Shown: positions 1 to 5,914, numbered from the stretch's first letter. The stretch: 5,943 nucleotides of DNA from Actinomycetota bacterium (GCA_005884305.1 VAYL01000177.1:2048-7990); one strand, 5' to 3'. Numbers and translations: made by a program. The notes: generated from the letters alone by a model not told the origin.

Positions 1-1040
1 ACCGCGACGCCGCTGTCCTTCGCGAACCGCACGAAGTCCCACACGATGAGGAAGTAGGACTCGAAGCCCATCTCGGCGATGACGCCGAGCTCGAAGTCAA
101 GACGCTCGGTGGCCGCGGCCGGCACCGGGTTGCCGTAGCGGCGCTGCAGGCCCTCGGTCGCCAGGCGGCGGAGCATCGTTGCCGGGTCCTCACCGTCGGG
201 GGTCGGGAAGCGCGGCAGGAGCAGGCGACCGAGCTCCATTTCGACGTTGCAGCGTTCGGCGACCTCGAGGGTCGTCGGCACCGCCTCGGGCCAGGCCGAG
301 AAGGACTCCGCCATCTCCTGCGGGCTCTTGAGGTAGTACTCGTTGTTGTCGAAGGTCAGCTTCGGCTGCTCGATCGTCGACTTCGTCTGGACGCAGAGGA
401 GCGCCGCGTGGTTGGAGTGGTCCTCGCGCCGCAGGTAGTGGACGTCGCCGGTGGCCACGAGCGGCCTGCCCAGCTCCCGCGCGGTACGGACGATTCCCTC
501 GTTGGCTTTGTCCTGCTCGGCGACGCCGTTGGCCTGCTCGGCCCCGAAAATTCCGGCCAAGTCATCGATATGCGCGCGGGCGTCCTTCGGCTGCTCGTGG
601 ACGAGGCGCTGGCAGAACCGCGACTGCAGGCAGCCGGTGAGCACGATCACCCCGCTCGCGTGCCGGTCGAGCAGCTCGGCGTCGACGCTGGGCTTGCCGC
701 GGCGGAACCCGTCGAGGAACCCGCCCGAGGTGAGCTTCACGAGGTTGCGGAAGCCCTCGTCGTTCGCAGCCAGCAGCGTCAGGTGGTTGCGCTCTCCGCG
801 CCCCTCGGCGCGGCGGTCGTCGACCAGGTAGGCCTCGAGGCCCAGAATCGGCTTGATCCCGTTGGCCTTGCAGGCCTTGTAGTGCTCGACCGCCCCGTTC
901 ATGACGCCGTGGTCGGTCAGCCCCAGCGCGGGCATGCCGAGCTCGGCCGCGCGGGCAGCGAGCTGGTCGATCTTGCAGGCGCCGTCGAGCAGCGAGTACT
1001 CGCTGTGGACGTGCAGGTGAACGGCCCCGGTCGGCGTCAC
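1..1040 (-). CDS. dnaE: DNA polymerase III alpha subunit, N-terminal part (cut by window edge)
   Basis: Catalytic subunit of the replicative DNA polymerase; only the first 346 codons are here, covering the PHP domain (about residues 6-280) and the beginning of the palm region, where the frame runs off the edge at a DSGVA sequence that normally precedes the GPGRGS motif. The start is GTG at 1040: an in-frame TGA lies eight codons upstream and no other start codon lies between; no clear Shine-Dalgarno is visible. All nine metal-site residues known from Mycobacterium tuberculosis DnaE1 appear present: H10, H12, D19, H44, E69, H86, C137, D199 and H201. From family knowledge this pattern marks a PHP domain able to act as a proofreading 3'-5' exonuclease; activity here is inferred. 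Oddity: residues 164-176 read IFGAEQANGVAEQ, where relatives carry about six more residues (a FYxEVQ-like strand). Divergent from the epimerase gene across about 94 bp. Confidence 0.95.
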   Translation of the reverse strand, partial: MTPTGAVHLHVHSEYSLLDGACKIDQLAARAAELGMPALGLTDHGVMNGAVEHYKACKANGIKPILGLEAYLVDDRRAEGRGERNHLTLLAANDEGFRNLVKLTSGGFLDGFRRGKPSVDAELLDRHASGVIVLTGCLQSRFCQRLVHEQPKDARAHIDDLAGIFGAEQANGVAEQDKANEGIVRTARELGRPLVATGDVHYLRREDHSNHAALLCVQTKSTIEQPKLTFDNNEYYLKSPQEMAESFSAWPEAVPTTLEVAERCNVEMELGRLLLPRFPTPDGEDPATMLRRLATEGLQRRYGNPVPAAATERLDFELGVIAEMGFESYFLIVWDFVRFAKDSGVA

Positions 1041-1120
1041 GGATTGATCATGCCAACCGACTCAGATGCCACCGGCCGTCTCTGGAGCAAGATGGCGCAA
1101 CCTCCGGCAATAGCGGCGGG

Positions 1121-1126
1121 TAGATT
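1121..1126 (+). promoter_or_regulatory. possible -10 element for the epimerase gene (leaderless or near-leaderless)
   Basis: TAGATT matches the actinobacterial TANNNT -10 pattern and ends eight bases before the ATG at 1135, so transcription could begin at or within a couple of bases of the start codon. No recognisable -35 lies 16-18 bases upstream. The lack of a well-placed Shine-Dalgarno before ATG supports a leaderless reading, but a hexamer of this kind occurs often by chance. Confidence 0.3.
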
Positions 1127-1134
1127 GCGTGGCC

Positions 1135-2073
1135 ATGCGGGCGCTGGTCACCGGTGGGGCGGGCTTCATCGGCTCGCACCTGGTCGACACCCTCCTGGAG
1201 CGGGGCGACGAGGTGGAGGTCCTCGACGACCTGTCGACCGGACGACGCGAGAACCTCACCGCTGCGCTCGAGGCCGGCGCGAAGCTCGTCGAGGCGGACG
1301 TCTCCGACGAGAGCTCCGTCGCCGGGACGATCGAGAGCCGCCCGCCCGACGCGATCTTCCACCTGGCCGGCCAAATGGACGTCCGGGTCTCGGTGTCGGA
1401 CCCTTTCTTCGACGCGAGGGTGAACGTCGGCGGCACGATCAACGTGCTGGATGCCGCCAGGCAGGCCGGCACCGGCCGCGTGGTGTTCGCCTCAACCGGA
1501 GGCGCGATCTACGGCGAGGGGGATTGGCGGGACCCGCCGCTGGATGAGAGCGCCGAGGTGCTTCCCGACGCGCCGTATGGCCAGTCCAAGTACGCGGCCG
1601 AGGGTTACCTCTCCGTCTATAACCGGCTCTACGACCTCTCGACGGTCTCGCTTCGCCTCGGAAACGTCTACGGGCCGCGACAGGACCAGTTCGGAGAGGC
1701 GGGCGTAGTGGCGATCTTTTGCGGCGCGCTGCTCGAAGGCCGGACGCCCCGGGTCTTCGGCGACGGCCACCAGACCCGCGATTACGTCTACGTAGGCGAC
1801 ATCGTCGAGGCGATGCTGGCGGCCGCCGCCGCGGACGCCGTGGGCACCTTCAACGTCGGCACCGGGATCGAGACGAGCGTCCTAGAGCTCGGGCGGATGA
1901 TCGGCGAGGCCTGCGAGCGCCCGTTCGAGCCCGAGATGGCGCCGCACCGCCCGGGAGAGGTCCAGCGCATCGCGATCGAGAGCTCCAAGGCCGAGCGCGA
2001 GCTTGGGTGGAAAGCCGCCACGAGCGTCACCGACGGGCTGAAGCGGACCGCCGACGCGTTCGCCGGGCGCTAG
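1135..2073 (+). CDS. NAD-dependent sugar epimerase, UDP-glucose 4-epimerase type (extended SDR)
   Basis: A 312-residue extended short-chain dehydrogenase/reductase, normal length for GalE-like enzymes, which interconvert UDP-hexoses such as UDP-glucose and UDP-galactose in the cytoplasm using bound NAD. Visible motifs: the Rossmann glycine loop GGAGFIG at residues 7-13; an acidic pair D31-D32 after the second strand, favouring NAD over NADP; HLAG at 76-79; STGG at 120-123, supplying the Ser/Thr of the catalytic triad; and YGQSK at 148-152 with the Tyr and Lys. GNVYGPRQ (176-183) and the RDYVYVGD segment (215-222) are typical of the GalE/WbpP-like epimerase group. ATG at 1135 is chosen because the Rossmann strand begins at once (MRALVTGG); GTG at 1129 would add two residues and has a weak GGCGGG eight bases upstream. 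The exact sugar substrate cannot be read from sequence; another NDP-sugar epimerase or dehydratase is the main alternative. Confidence 0.9.
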   Translation: MRALVTGGAGFIGSHLVDTLLERGDEVEVLDDLSTGRRENLTAALEAGAKLVEADVSDESSVAGTIESRPPDAIFHLAGQMDVRVSVSDPFFDARVNVGGTINVLDAARQAGTGRVVFASTGGAIYGEGDWRDPPLDESAEVLPDAPYGQSKYAAEGYLSVYNRLYDLSTVSLRLGNVYGPRQDQFGEAGVVAIFCGALLEGRTPRVFGDGHQTRDYVYVGDIVEAMLAAAAADAVGTFNVGTGIETSVLELGRMIGEACERPFEPEMAPHRPGEVQRIAIESSKAERELGWKAATSVTDGLKRTADAFAGR

Positions 2074-2098
2074 CGACTCTGCAAGTCAGCGCCGACGG

Positions 2099-2116
2099 GA
2101 TGCTGGCGCCGGCGTC
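2099..2116 (+). terminator. possible hairpin terminator after the epimerase gene
   Basis: An 18-base palindrome-like stretch centred on GGCGCC begins 25 bases after the epimerase stop. As RNA it forms a seven-pair stem (two G-U pairs) with a four-base loop. No T-run follows, so it would be a U-less hairpin of the kind proposed for high-GC actinobacteria; it may also be chance GC-rich symmetry. Confidence 0.3.
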
Positions 2117-2159
2117 ATCGGGACGGGCACCGAGGAGGGGCCGCGGACGTTTCCGCTTA

Positions 2160-2276
2160 GCGATGGTCGGATTTCGTCCGCATGGCGAAGGTTCTCGACC
2201 ATCGTCGTGATTGGGCCTGGATCGGCGGCGATGGATGGATTCCCGCACATATGGGTGGGTTTTCCGACCATCGCCG
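2160..2276. repeat. tandem pair of related ~48-bp imperfect palindromes
   Basis: Unit 1 (2160-2206) and unit 2 (2229-2276) begin with GCGATGG, continue into GGATT, and end with GGTT, a short variable step and CGACCATCG; about 33 of 47 positions agree by eye with one indel. Each unit is itself an inverted repeat. Unit 1 has a perfect 9-bp stem (2161-2169 with 2196-2204) plus an inner TTTCG/CGAAG stem; unit 2 has a 7-bp stem (2228-2234 with 2268-2274) and an inner GGA/TCC stem. The outermost arms also match each other: 2160-2171 and 2263-2274 form a perfect 12-bp inverted repeat. The pair sits between the 3' ends of two convergent genes. It could be a bidirectional terminator, a REP-like dispersed element or a protein-binding site; no coding potential is apparent. 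Confidence 0.6.
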
Positions 2277-2332
2277 AATTGGCTGCCTGGAGCCCTCCCC
2301 CACCCAGCCTCGACCACGCCGGAGCCGGTGAC

Positions 2333-2368
2333 GCGCCGCGGACTCTCGGCTAGAACCGGCTGCGGCGC
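2333..2368 (-). terminator. hairpin directly after the transglycosylase stop codon
   Basis: GCGCCGC (2333-2339) and GCGGCGC (2362-2368) form a perfect 7-bp stem with a 22-base loop; the stem starts at the base next to the stop codon of the minus-strand transglycosylase gene. There is no U-run, so it is either a U-less terminator or a 3' stabilising hairpin. Confidence 0.4.
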
Positions 2369-3442
2369 CTACTGGGCGCAGGCCCAGGCGCTCGGGCCCG
2401 AGTCGGCCCAGATCTGCGATGCGATCTGGCTCTGCTCGGACGGTGACGCGTCCTGCGGGGAGCCGCTGCCGCCGTACAGGCGCCAGGTGGACGGGAGGAT
2501 TTGGTACGCGCCGCCGGCGCCCGAGGATGGGTTGACGGCGTTGAAGTTGCCGCCCGACTCGCACATCACGACCGCCTGCGGGATCGCCCAGTCGCCAACC
2601 CAGCTGGACACGGTCTGCTGAGCCGATGCGGCCGAGGCCTCCTGGGCCTGCTGTGCCGCGGCCGCCTGCGCCGCCTGGATCTGCTGGACCTGGCTCTCCC
2701 AGCCGGAGACGTTCGACTGAAGGGTTGAAATGGCCGCTGCCTCCTGCTGGCGCGCGGACTCGAGCTGCGCCGCCTGTGCCTCGGCGTTGGCCCGTACTTG
2801 CGCGATCTGGTCGCGCGCGTCGGCCACCCTGGCGTTGTAGGCGTCCTGCTCTGCTTTCGCCTGCTTGACAGCGGCGAGCGCGTCCTGGACCTGGTTGCGA
2901 AGCGAGCGGACGCGCTGCGCGAGGTCGGCGTCAGCCTGCTCGATGCGGCCCACCATCTCCGCGCGATTGGCGAGGTCCTCGAACCCGCGGGAGTTCAAAA
3001 GGATCTCCGCGGCGTCGGGCGCGTTGCCCTCGTAGATCGAGACCAGCCTCCCCTGGAGGGTGGCCAGAGCGCGCTTGAGTCGGTCGCGGACTCGCTGAAG
3101 GTGGGCCTCGGTGCGAGCGACCTTGTCGGCGAGCTCGGCCGAGCGCTGCTCACCCTGCGCGAGCAGCGCGCTCAGCTCCGCCTCCCGCTGGGCCGCAGCG
3201 GCCGCTTGCTGCTGGGCTGCGGCCACCTGGTCGGCCTTGGCCTGAACGTCGGCGCTCATGCTCTGCGCCTGCTGCTGGGCCGACGCGATCTTCGACTGCA
3301 GGTCGCTGATGCTCTGCCCGTGGGCCACGGTCACGCCCGCGGCGAGGGCCCCGGTGGCGGCGACCGCACCCGCGATGGCGCGCAGCCGCGTTCCACCCGC
3401 GAACCGGGCGCTGCGTCTCGGCTTGTCGTTGAAGAGCTTCAT
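2369..3442 (-). CDS. secreted coiled-coil peptidoglycan hydrolase with C-terminal Rpf/transglycosylase-like domain
   Basis: A 357-residue exported protein. Residues 1-43 form a signal peptide: basic start (KPRRSARF), hydrophobic core at about 22-40, likely cleavage after AHG. Residues 44-275 are Ala/Gln/Glu-rich coiled coil resembling the N-terminal domains of PcsB- and RipA-like cell-wall hydrolases, interrupted by a short ordered stretch (about 132-165, LVSIYEGNAPDAAEILLNS) typical of that family. Residues 283-357 are a compact lysozyme-like domain of the Rpf/transglycosylase-like group: WAIPQAVVMCESGGN with probable catalytic Glu295, the NPSSGAGGAYQILPSTW block, and a final WAC whose Cys355 probably pairs with Cys294. 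It should cleave peptidoglycan glycan strands outside the membrane, with the coiled coil gating or localising it. ATG at 3442 is preceded directly by AGGAAGG. A c-di-AMP riboswitch in the leader implies control by that second messenger. The gene is monocistronic. Confidence 0.9.
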   Translation of the reverse strand: MKLFNDKPRRSARFAGGTRLRAIAGAVAATGALAAGVTVAHGQSISDLQSKIASAQQQAQSMSADVQAKADQVAAAQQQAAAAAQREAELSALLAQGEQRSAELADKVARTEAHLQRVRDRLKRALATLQGRLVSIYEGNAPDAAEILLNSRGFEDLANRAEMVGRIEQADADLAQRVRSLRNQVQDALAAVKQAKAEQDAYNARVADARDQIAQVRANAEAQAAQLESARQQEAAAISTLQSNVSGWESQVQQIQAAQAAAAQQAQEASAASAQQTVSSWVGDWAIPQAVVMCESGGNFNAVNPSSGAGGAYQILPSTWRLYGGSGSPQDASPSEQSQIASQIWADSGPSAWACAQ

Positions 3443-3449
3443 CCTTCCT
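3443..3449 (-). promoter_or_regulatory. ribosome-binding site abutting the riboswitch 3' end
   Basis: AGGAAGG lies directly before the transglycosylase ATG and directly after the last base of the riboswitch closing stem. Its AGGA core has a short spacing of three bases. The contact between aptamer and Shine-Dalgarno is what suggests translational control. Confidence 0.6.
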
Positions 3450-3607
3450 GCGCCTACGGGGTTAGCTGGCGGGCTCGCGCCGAAGGACTGGCGCTACGCG
3501 GAAGAGCTATCGCGATTCGCCCCTGGACCCTGCGCCTTTGCGGCACATGGCCCCAGTGGTTCCCCCGCTCCCCCGGGACGTGCCCTGGAGGACTCGGCGG
3601 TTGGCGC
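3450..3607 (-). ncRNA. c-di-AMP riboswitch (ydaO/yuaA leader)
   Basis: The minus-strand leader of the transglycosylase gene carries the conserved blocks of the ydaO/yuaA aptamer in order: CCGAGTCC near the 5' end, GGGGGAGCGGGGGAACC (3558-3574), GGGGCGAATC (3514-3523), AGCTCTTCCGCG (3497-3508), then GAGCCCGCCAGCTAACC with GTAGGCGC closing the 3' end at 3450. GCGCC (3603-3607) can pair with GGCGC (3450-3454) as the P1 stem. A variable GCGCC/GGCGC hairpin lies between the last two blocks. From family knowledge these RNAs bind cyclic di-AMP and usually reduce expression of cell-wall hydrolase genes (rpf, NlpC/P60) and potassium or osmolyte transporters, which fits the gene downstream. Only seven bases separate the aptamer from ATG, leaving no room for a terminator after it. 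Confidence 0.92.
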
Positions 3608-3610
3608 GGC

Positions 3611-3639
3611 ATCGTAGCGAATTGTTAGGAATGTGTGAG
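3611..3639 (-). promoter_or_regulatory. likely promoter of the riboswitch-transglycosylase transcript
   Basis: On the minus strand CTCACA (3634-3639) and TACGAT (3611-3616) are separated by 17 bases. TACGAT fits the TANNNT -10 pattern, and the -35 matches TTGACA at four of six positions. The predicted start at about 3604-3605 falls at the 5' edge of the riboswitch closing stem, which supports the assignment but would trim one or two pairs of it; the nearby AT-rich TAACAATT, further upstream, is an alternative -10. Confidence 0.45.
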
Positions 3640-3675
3640 CTACACCCGCCGCGCAGGGGTCTGCAACTCCGCTTG

Positions 3676-3693
3676 CTGCAACCGTTCTTGCAG
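3676..3693 (-). terminator. possible terminator hairpin after the argG-small ORF operon
   Basis: CTGCAA (3676-3681) and TTGCAG (3688-3693) form a 6-bp stem with a six-base loop, eight bases beyond the stop of the 50-residue ORF on the minus strand. A second CTGCAA at 3661-3666 offers an alternative pairing. There is no U-run, so the call is weak. Confidence 0.3.
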
Positions 3694-3701
3694 TGGGTGG
3701 G

Positions 3702-3854
3702 CTACCCCTCCGGCGGCTGCCTGGTGGCGATCAGATAGCCCGCCGCGGCCAGGAACACTGCACCCACGCCCGCCGCGGCCTGGATCTGGCGCCGATACCG
3801 GGCGAGCCAGTACCGGAGCATGAACCTGCCGATGAGCTGGTAGATCGTCGTCAT
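3702..3854 (-). CDS. 50-residue predicted single-pass membrane protein, translationally coupled to argG
   Basis: The ATG at 3854 overlaps the argG TGA in an ATGA junction, and AGGAG lies two bases before it within the end of argG, so the ORF has both a ribosome-binding site and the usual arrangement for translational coupling. The product starts MTTIYQLIGRFMLRYWLARY, continues with a basic patch (RRQ, residues 21-23), then a small-residue hydrophobic segment from about 25 to 43 (rich in Ala and Gly, with V, F, L and I), and ends in TRQPPEG. This looks like an amphipathic N-terminal helix followed by one membrane span with a short tail. No family is recognised and no function is assigned. The link to argG may be only transcriptional. 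The alternative is a chance ORF, but the junction, RBS and clear hydrophobic pattern argue against that. Confidence 0.65.
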   Translation of the reverse strand: MTTIYQLIGRFMLRYWLARYRRQIQAAAGVGAVFLAAAGYLIATRQPPEG

Positions 3855-5176
3855 CGCTCCTCGCCCTCATTCTCCAGGGTTTTCGGTGAGGGGCCTTCAG
3901 GCCCCGAAACTGGCTGGTGCCGTTGCTGATGTCGGACCCGGCGCGCCATTCGCGTCTGCAGTGTGAACAGCTCAATGAACCCGGGGCTCGAGTCCTGGCT
4001 GAACTGCGCGCCCGACTCGCCGAAGGAGGCCAGCGAGCGGTCATACAGGGCGTAGCGCGAGCGCCGCGCGACCGGAGTCACCGACCCCTTGTACAGCTTG
4101 AGCGTGACCTCCCCCGTCACCACCTCGTTGGCCGACTCCATGTAGGCGTCGAGGTCCGACCGCAGGGGGTCGTGCCAGAGACCGGCATAGCAGAGGTATG
4201 CCCACTTGTCCTCGAGCGTCCGCTTGAAGTTGTTCTGGTGGATCGTCGAGACGAGCGCCTCCAGGTCCCGGTGCGCGGTGAGGATGATCGCGGCCGCCGG
4301 AACCTCGTAGACGTCACGGATCTTCAGCCCCACGATCCGGTCCTCGATGTGGTCGACGATCCCGACGCCGTGGCGGCGCCCGAGCTGGGCGGCTCGCTCC
4401 AGCAGCTTCACGAGCTCGAGCCGCTCGCCGTCGAGCGCAACCGGGCAGCCGCGCTCGAACTCCACGCGCACGAGCTCGGGCTCGTCCGGAGCCTCCTCGG
4501 GGCGCGTCACGAGCTGGAACACGGCGTCGCGCGGCGGCTCGGTGAGATCTTCGATCTCGCTCCCTTCCGATGACCGGCCCCACAGGTTGTCGTCGATCGA
4601 GTACGGCGGCGTCTCGGTCCCGCCCTTGACGGGGATCCCGTGCTCGCGGGCGTAAGCGATCTCCTCGTCGCGGCTCATGCTCCACTGCCGGACTGGCGCG
4701 ATCACCTTCAGGTCAGGATCCAGCGCGGCCACCGTCGCCTCGATCCGCACCTGGTCATTGCCCTTGCCGGTGCAGCCGTGCGCCACGGTGTCGCACCCCG
4801 TCCGGCGCGCGTGCTCGACCGCCAGCTTCGCGATCAGCGGCCGTCCGAGCGCGGTGAAGAGCGGATAGGCGTTGCCGTAGATCGCGTTCGCCTTGATTGC
4901 CGGCAAGACATACTCGCCGGCGAACTCCTCCCGCGCGTCCACGAGGATCGCATCCACGGCCCCCAGCTGGCGGGCCTTGCCCTCGACCACTTCAAAGTCC
5001 TCGCCCGGCTGGCCCAGATTCACCGTGAGGGCCACGATCTCGGCCTCGTACTGCTCCTGGATCCACCGGAGCATCACCGAGGTGTCGAGGCCCCCGGAGT
5101 ACAGCAGCAGCACCCGCCCGACGGCATCGGGGCCAGGCACGGCGTTTGAGCTCGGCTGTTCGGCTCCGCGCGGCAT
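3851..5176 (-). CDS. argG: argininosuccinate synthase
   Basis: Joins citrulline and aspartate with ATP to give argininosuccinate, the penultimate step of arginine synthesis, in the cytoplasm. With ATG at 5176 the product is 441 residues. Visible motifs: the ATP-binding P-loop YSGGLDTS at 26-33; the HGCTGKGNDQVR block at 133-144, contacting nucleotide and substrates; and YSIDDNLWGRSSEG at 192-205, the citrulline/aspartate region. The C-terminal oligomerisation region reaches GFIELFTLQTR, after which a basic, Pro- and Glu-rich tail of about 30 residues (RHQQRHQPVSGPEG onward) extends beyond the usual end. The start is uncertain: GTG at 5212 (453 residues, GAGGG only one or two bases upstream), ATG at 5176 and GTG at 5140 are all in frame, and the conserved domain begins only about nine residues after the last. 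ATG was chosen by default. The 50-residue membrane ORF overlaps its stop; the sortase gene diverges from its 5' end. Confidence 0.95.
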   Translation of the reverse strand: MPRGAEQPSSNAVPGPDAVGRVLLLYSGGLDTSVMLRWIQEQYEAEIVALTVNLGQPGEDFEVVEGKARQLGAVDAILVDAREEFAGEYVLPAIKANAIYGNAYPLFTALGRPLIAKLAVEHARRTGCDTVAHGCTGKGNDQVRIEATVAALDPDLKVIAPVRQWSMSRDEEIAYAREHGIPVKGGTETPPYSIDDNLWGRSSEGSEIEDLTEPPRDAVFQLVTRPEEAPDEPELVRVEFERGCPVALDGERLELVKLLERAAQLGRRHGVGIVDHIEDRIVGLKIRDVYEVPAAAIILTAHRDLEALVSTIHQNNFKRTLEDKWAYLCYAGLWHDPLRSDLDAYMESANEVVTGEVTLKLYKGSVTPVARRSRYALYDRSLASFGESGAQFSQDSSPGFIELFTLQTRMARRVRHQQRHQPVSGPEGPSPKTLENEGEER

Positions 5177-5219
5177 GGAGGCCGGGAAGTCTCGCACGGC
5201 GGCCGCGAACACCGCCCTC

Positions 5220-5225
5220 TACGGT
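5220..5225 (+). promoter_or_regulatory. possible -10 element for the sortase gene
   Basis: TACGGT fits the TANNNT pattern and ends five bases before GTG at 5231, so a leaderless transcript beginning at or near that codon is possible. No -35 is visible and no Shine-Dalgarno precedes either candidate start. Weak evidence on its own. Confidence 0.2.
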
Positions 5226-5230
5226 TCGCC

Positions 5231-5914
5231 GTGCGGATGTACCTCGATCGGGCGGTCTACATCCTGGCAGTCGCGCTCATCACCGCGGGGCTCGTGGTCC
5301 TCGCGGACGTGGGTCTGACCCTCGTGTGGCAGGAGCCGGCCTCGAGCATCTACGCGTCCGTTCGCCAGCACGACGCGGAGTCGGCGCTGAACGACCTCGA
5401 GCAACACTTCCCCGGCCCCGCCGACCGCAAGGCGATCCGCGGCATCCACGGCGAGCGGAAGAAGGTCAGCGCGCTGGCGCGCCTCTTCGCCCAGCGTGTT
5501 AGCGACGGGCAGGCGATCGGGCGCATCGTCATCCCCAGCATCGGCGTCGACATCGTGGTCGTCCAGGGCACGAGCACCGGCGATCTCACCCAGGGCCCAG
5601 GCCACTACCCGCAGACTCCCTTCCCCGGCCAGCCCGGCACCGCCGCCATCGCGGGGCATCGCACCACCTACCTGGCCCCGTTCAGGCATCTGGACGGCTT
5701 GGACGGCGGCGATCAGATCGAGCTGCGGATGCCGTATGCGACGCTGGACTACCGGGTCCAGCGCACGAAGGTCGTCCAGCCCACCGACCTCGGGATCCTG
5801 CACCCCACCGGCTACCAGCGACTGGTGCTCACCGCGTGCCACCCGCTGTACAGCGCCTCTGAGCGCATCGTCGCGTTCGCCCGGCTGCAGCGAGTCGCGC
5901 TGACGTCTGGTTAA
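5231..5914 (+). CDS. membrane-anchored sortase (class D/E-like)
   Basis: A cysteine transpeptidase that cuts a C-terminal sorting motif of exported proteins and joins them to the cell wall or to pilin subunits, acting outside the membrane. Read from GTG at 5231 the product has 227 residues: an N-terminal membrane anchor at about 9-32 (YILAVALITAGLVVLADVGL), a linker with charged helices to about 95, and the sortase beta-barrel from about 97 (IGRIVIPSIGVDIVV). The catalytic residues are visible: His143 in AIAGHRTTY, Cys203 in LTACHPLYSA and Arg212 in SERIVAFAR. The TACHP...SASER spacing fits class D/E enzymes of actinobacteria and firmicutes better than class A or B. ATG at 5237 would shorten it by two residues. 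No substrate with an LPxTG-like signal is visible in the window. It diverges from argG with a gap of only 18-54 bases if argG begins at 5212 or 5176. Confidence 0.9.
   Translation: MRMYLDRAVYILAVALITAGLVVLADVGLTLVWQEPASSIYASVRQHDAESALNDLEQHFPGPADRKAIRGIHGERKKVSALARLFAQRVSDGQAIGRIVIPSIGVDIVVVQGTSTGDLTQGPGHYPQTPFPGQPGTAAIAGHRTTYLAPFRHLDGLDGGDQIELRMPYATLDYRVQRTKVVQPTDLGILHPTGYQRLVLTACHPLYSASERIVAFARLQRVALTSG

Noticed and set aside
408..1547. 379-codon open frame on the plus strand spanning the dnaE and epimerase starts
   Set aside because: It is antisense to dnaE and then out of frame within the epimerase gene, crosses the divergent promoter region, and has Arg/Gly/Pro-rich composition typical of shadow frames in high-GC DNA. 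The minus-strand frame has unmistakable DnaE motifs.
2228..2260. CATATG and the nearby CCC/GGG symmetry as a separate operator
   Set aside because: The symmetry is short and lies in the loop of palindrome unit 2; it is better treated as part of that unit.
2160..2276. CRISPR array reading of the repeated units
   Set aside because: There are only two units with about 70% identity and a 22-bp interval, no third copy and no cas genes; the units are palindromic throughout rather than repeat-plus-spacer.
2157..2564. Overlapping short minus-strand open frames through the intergenic palindromes
   Set aside because: They run through inverted repeats and into the 3' end of the transglycosylase gene in other frames; no RBS, domain or consistent composition supports them.
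2798..3628. 276-codon plus-strand open frame opposite the transglycosylase gene and its leader
   Set aside because: It is antisense to a clear signal-peptide/coiled-coil/transglycosylase gene and continues through the riboswitch; the protein it encodes has no recognisable domain and shadow-like composition.
3917..4573. 218-codon plus-strand open frame within argG
   Set aside because: Fully antisense to argG, whose conserved motifs fix the coding strand; its Arg/Leu/Val-rich product is a mirror of argG codons.
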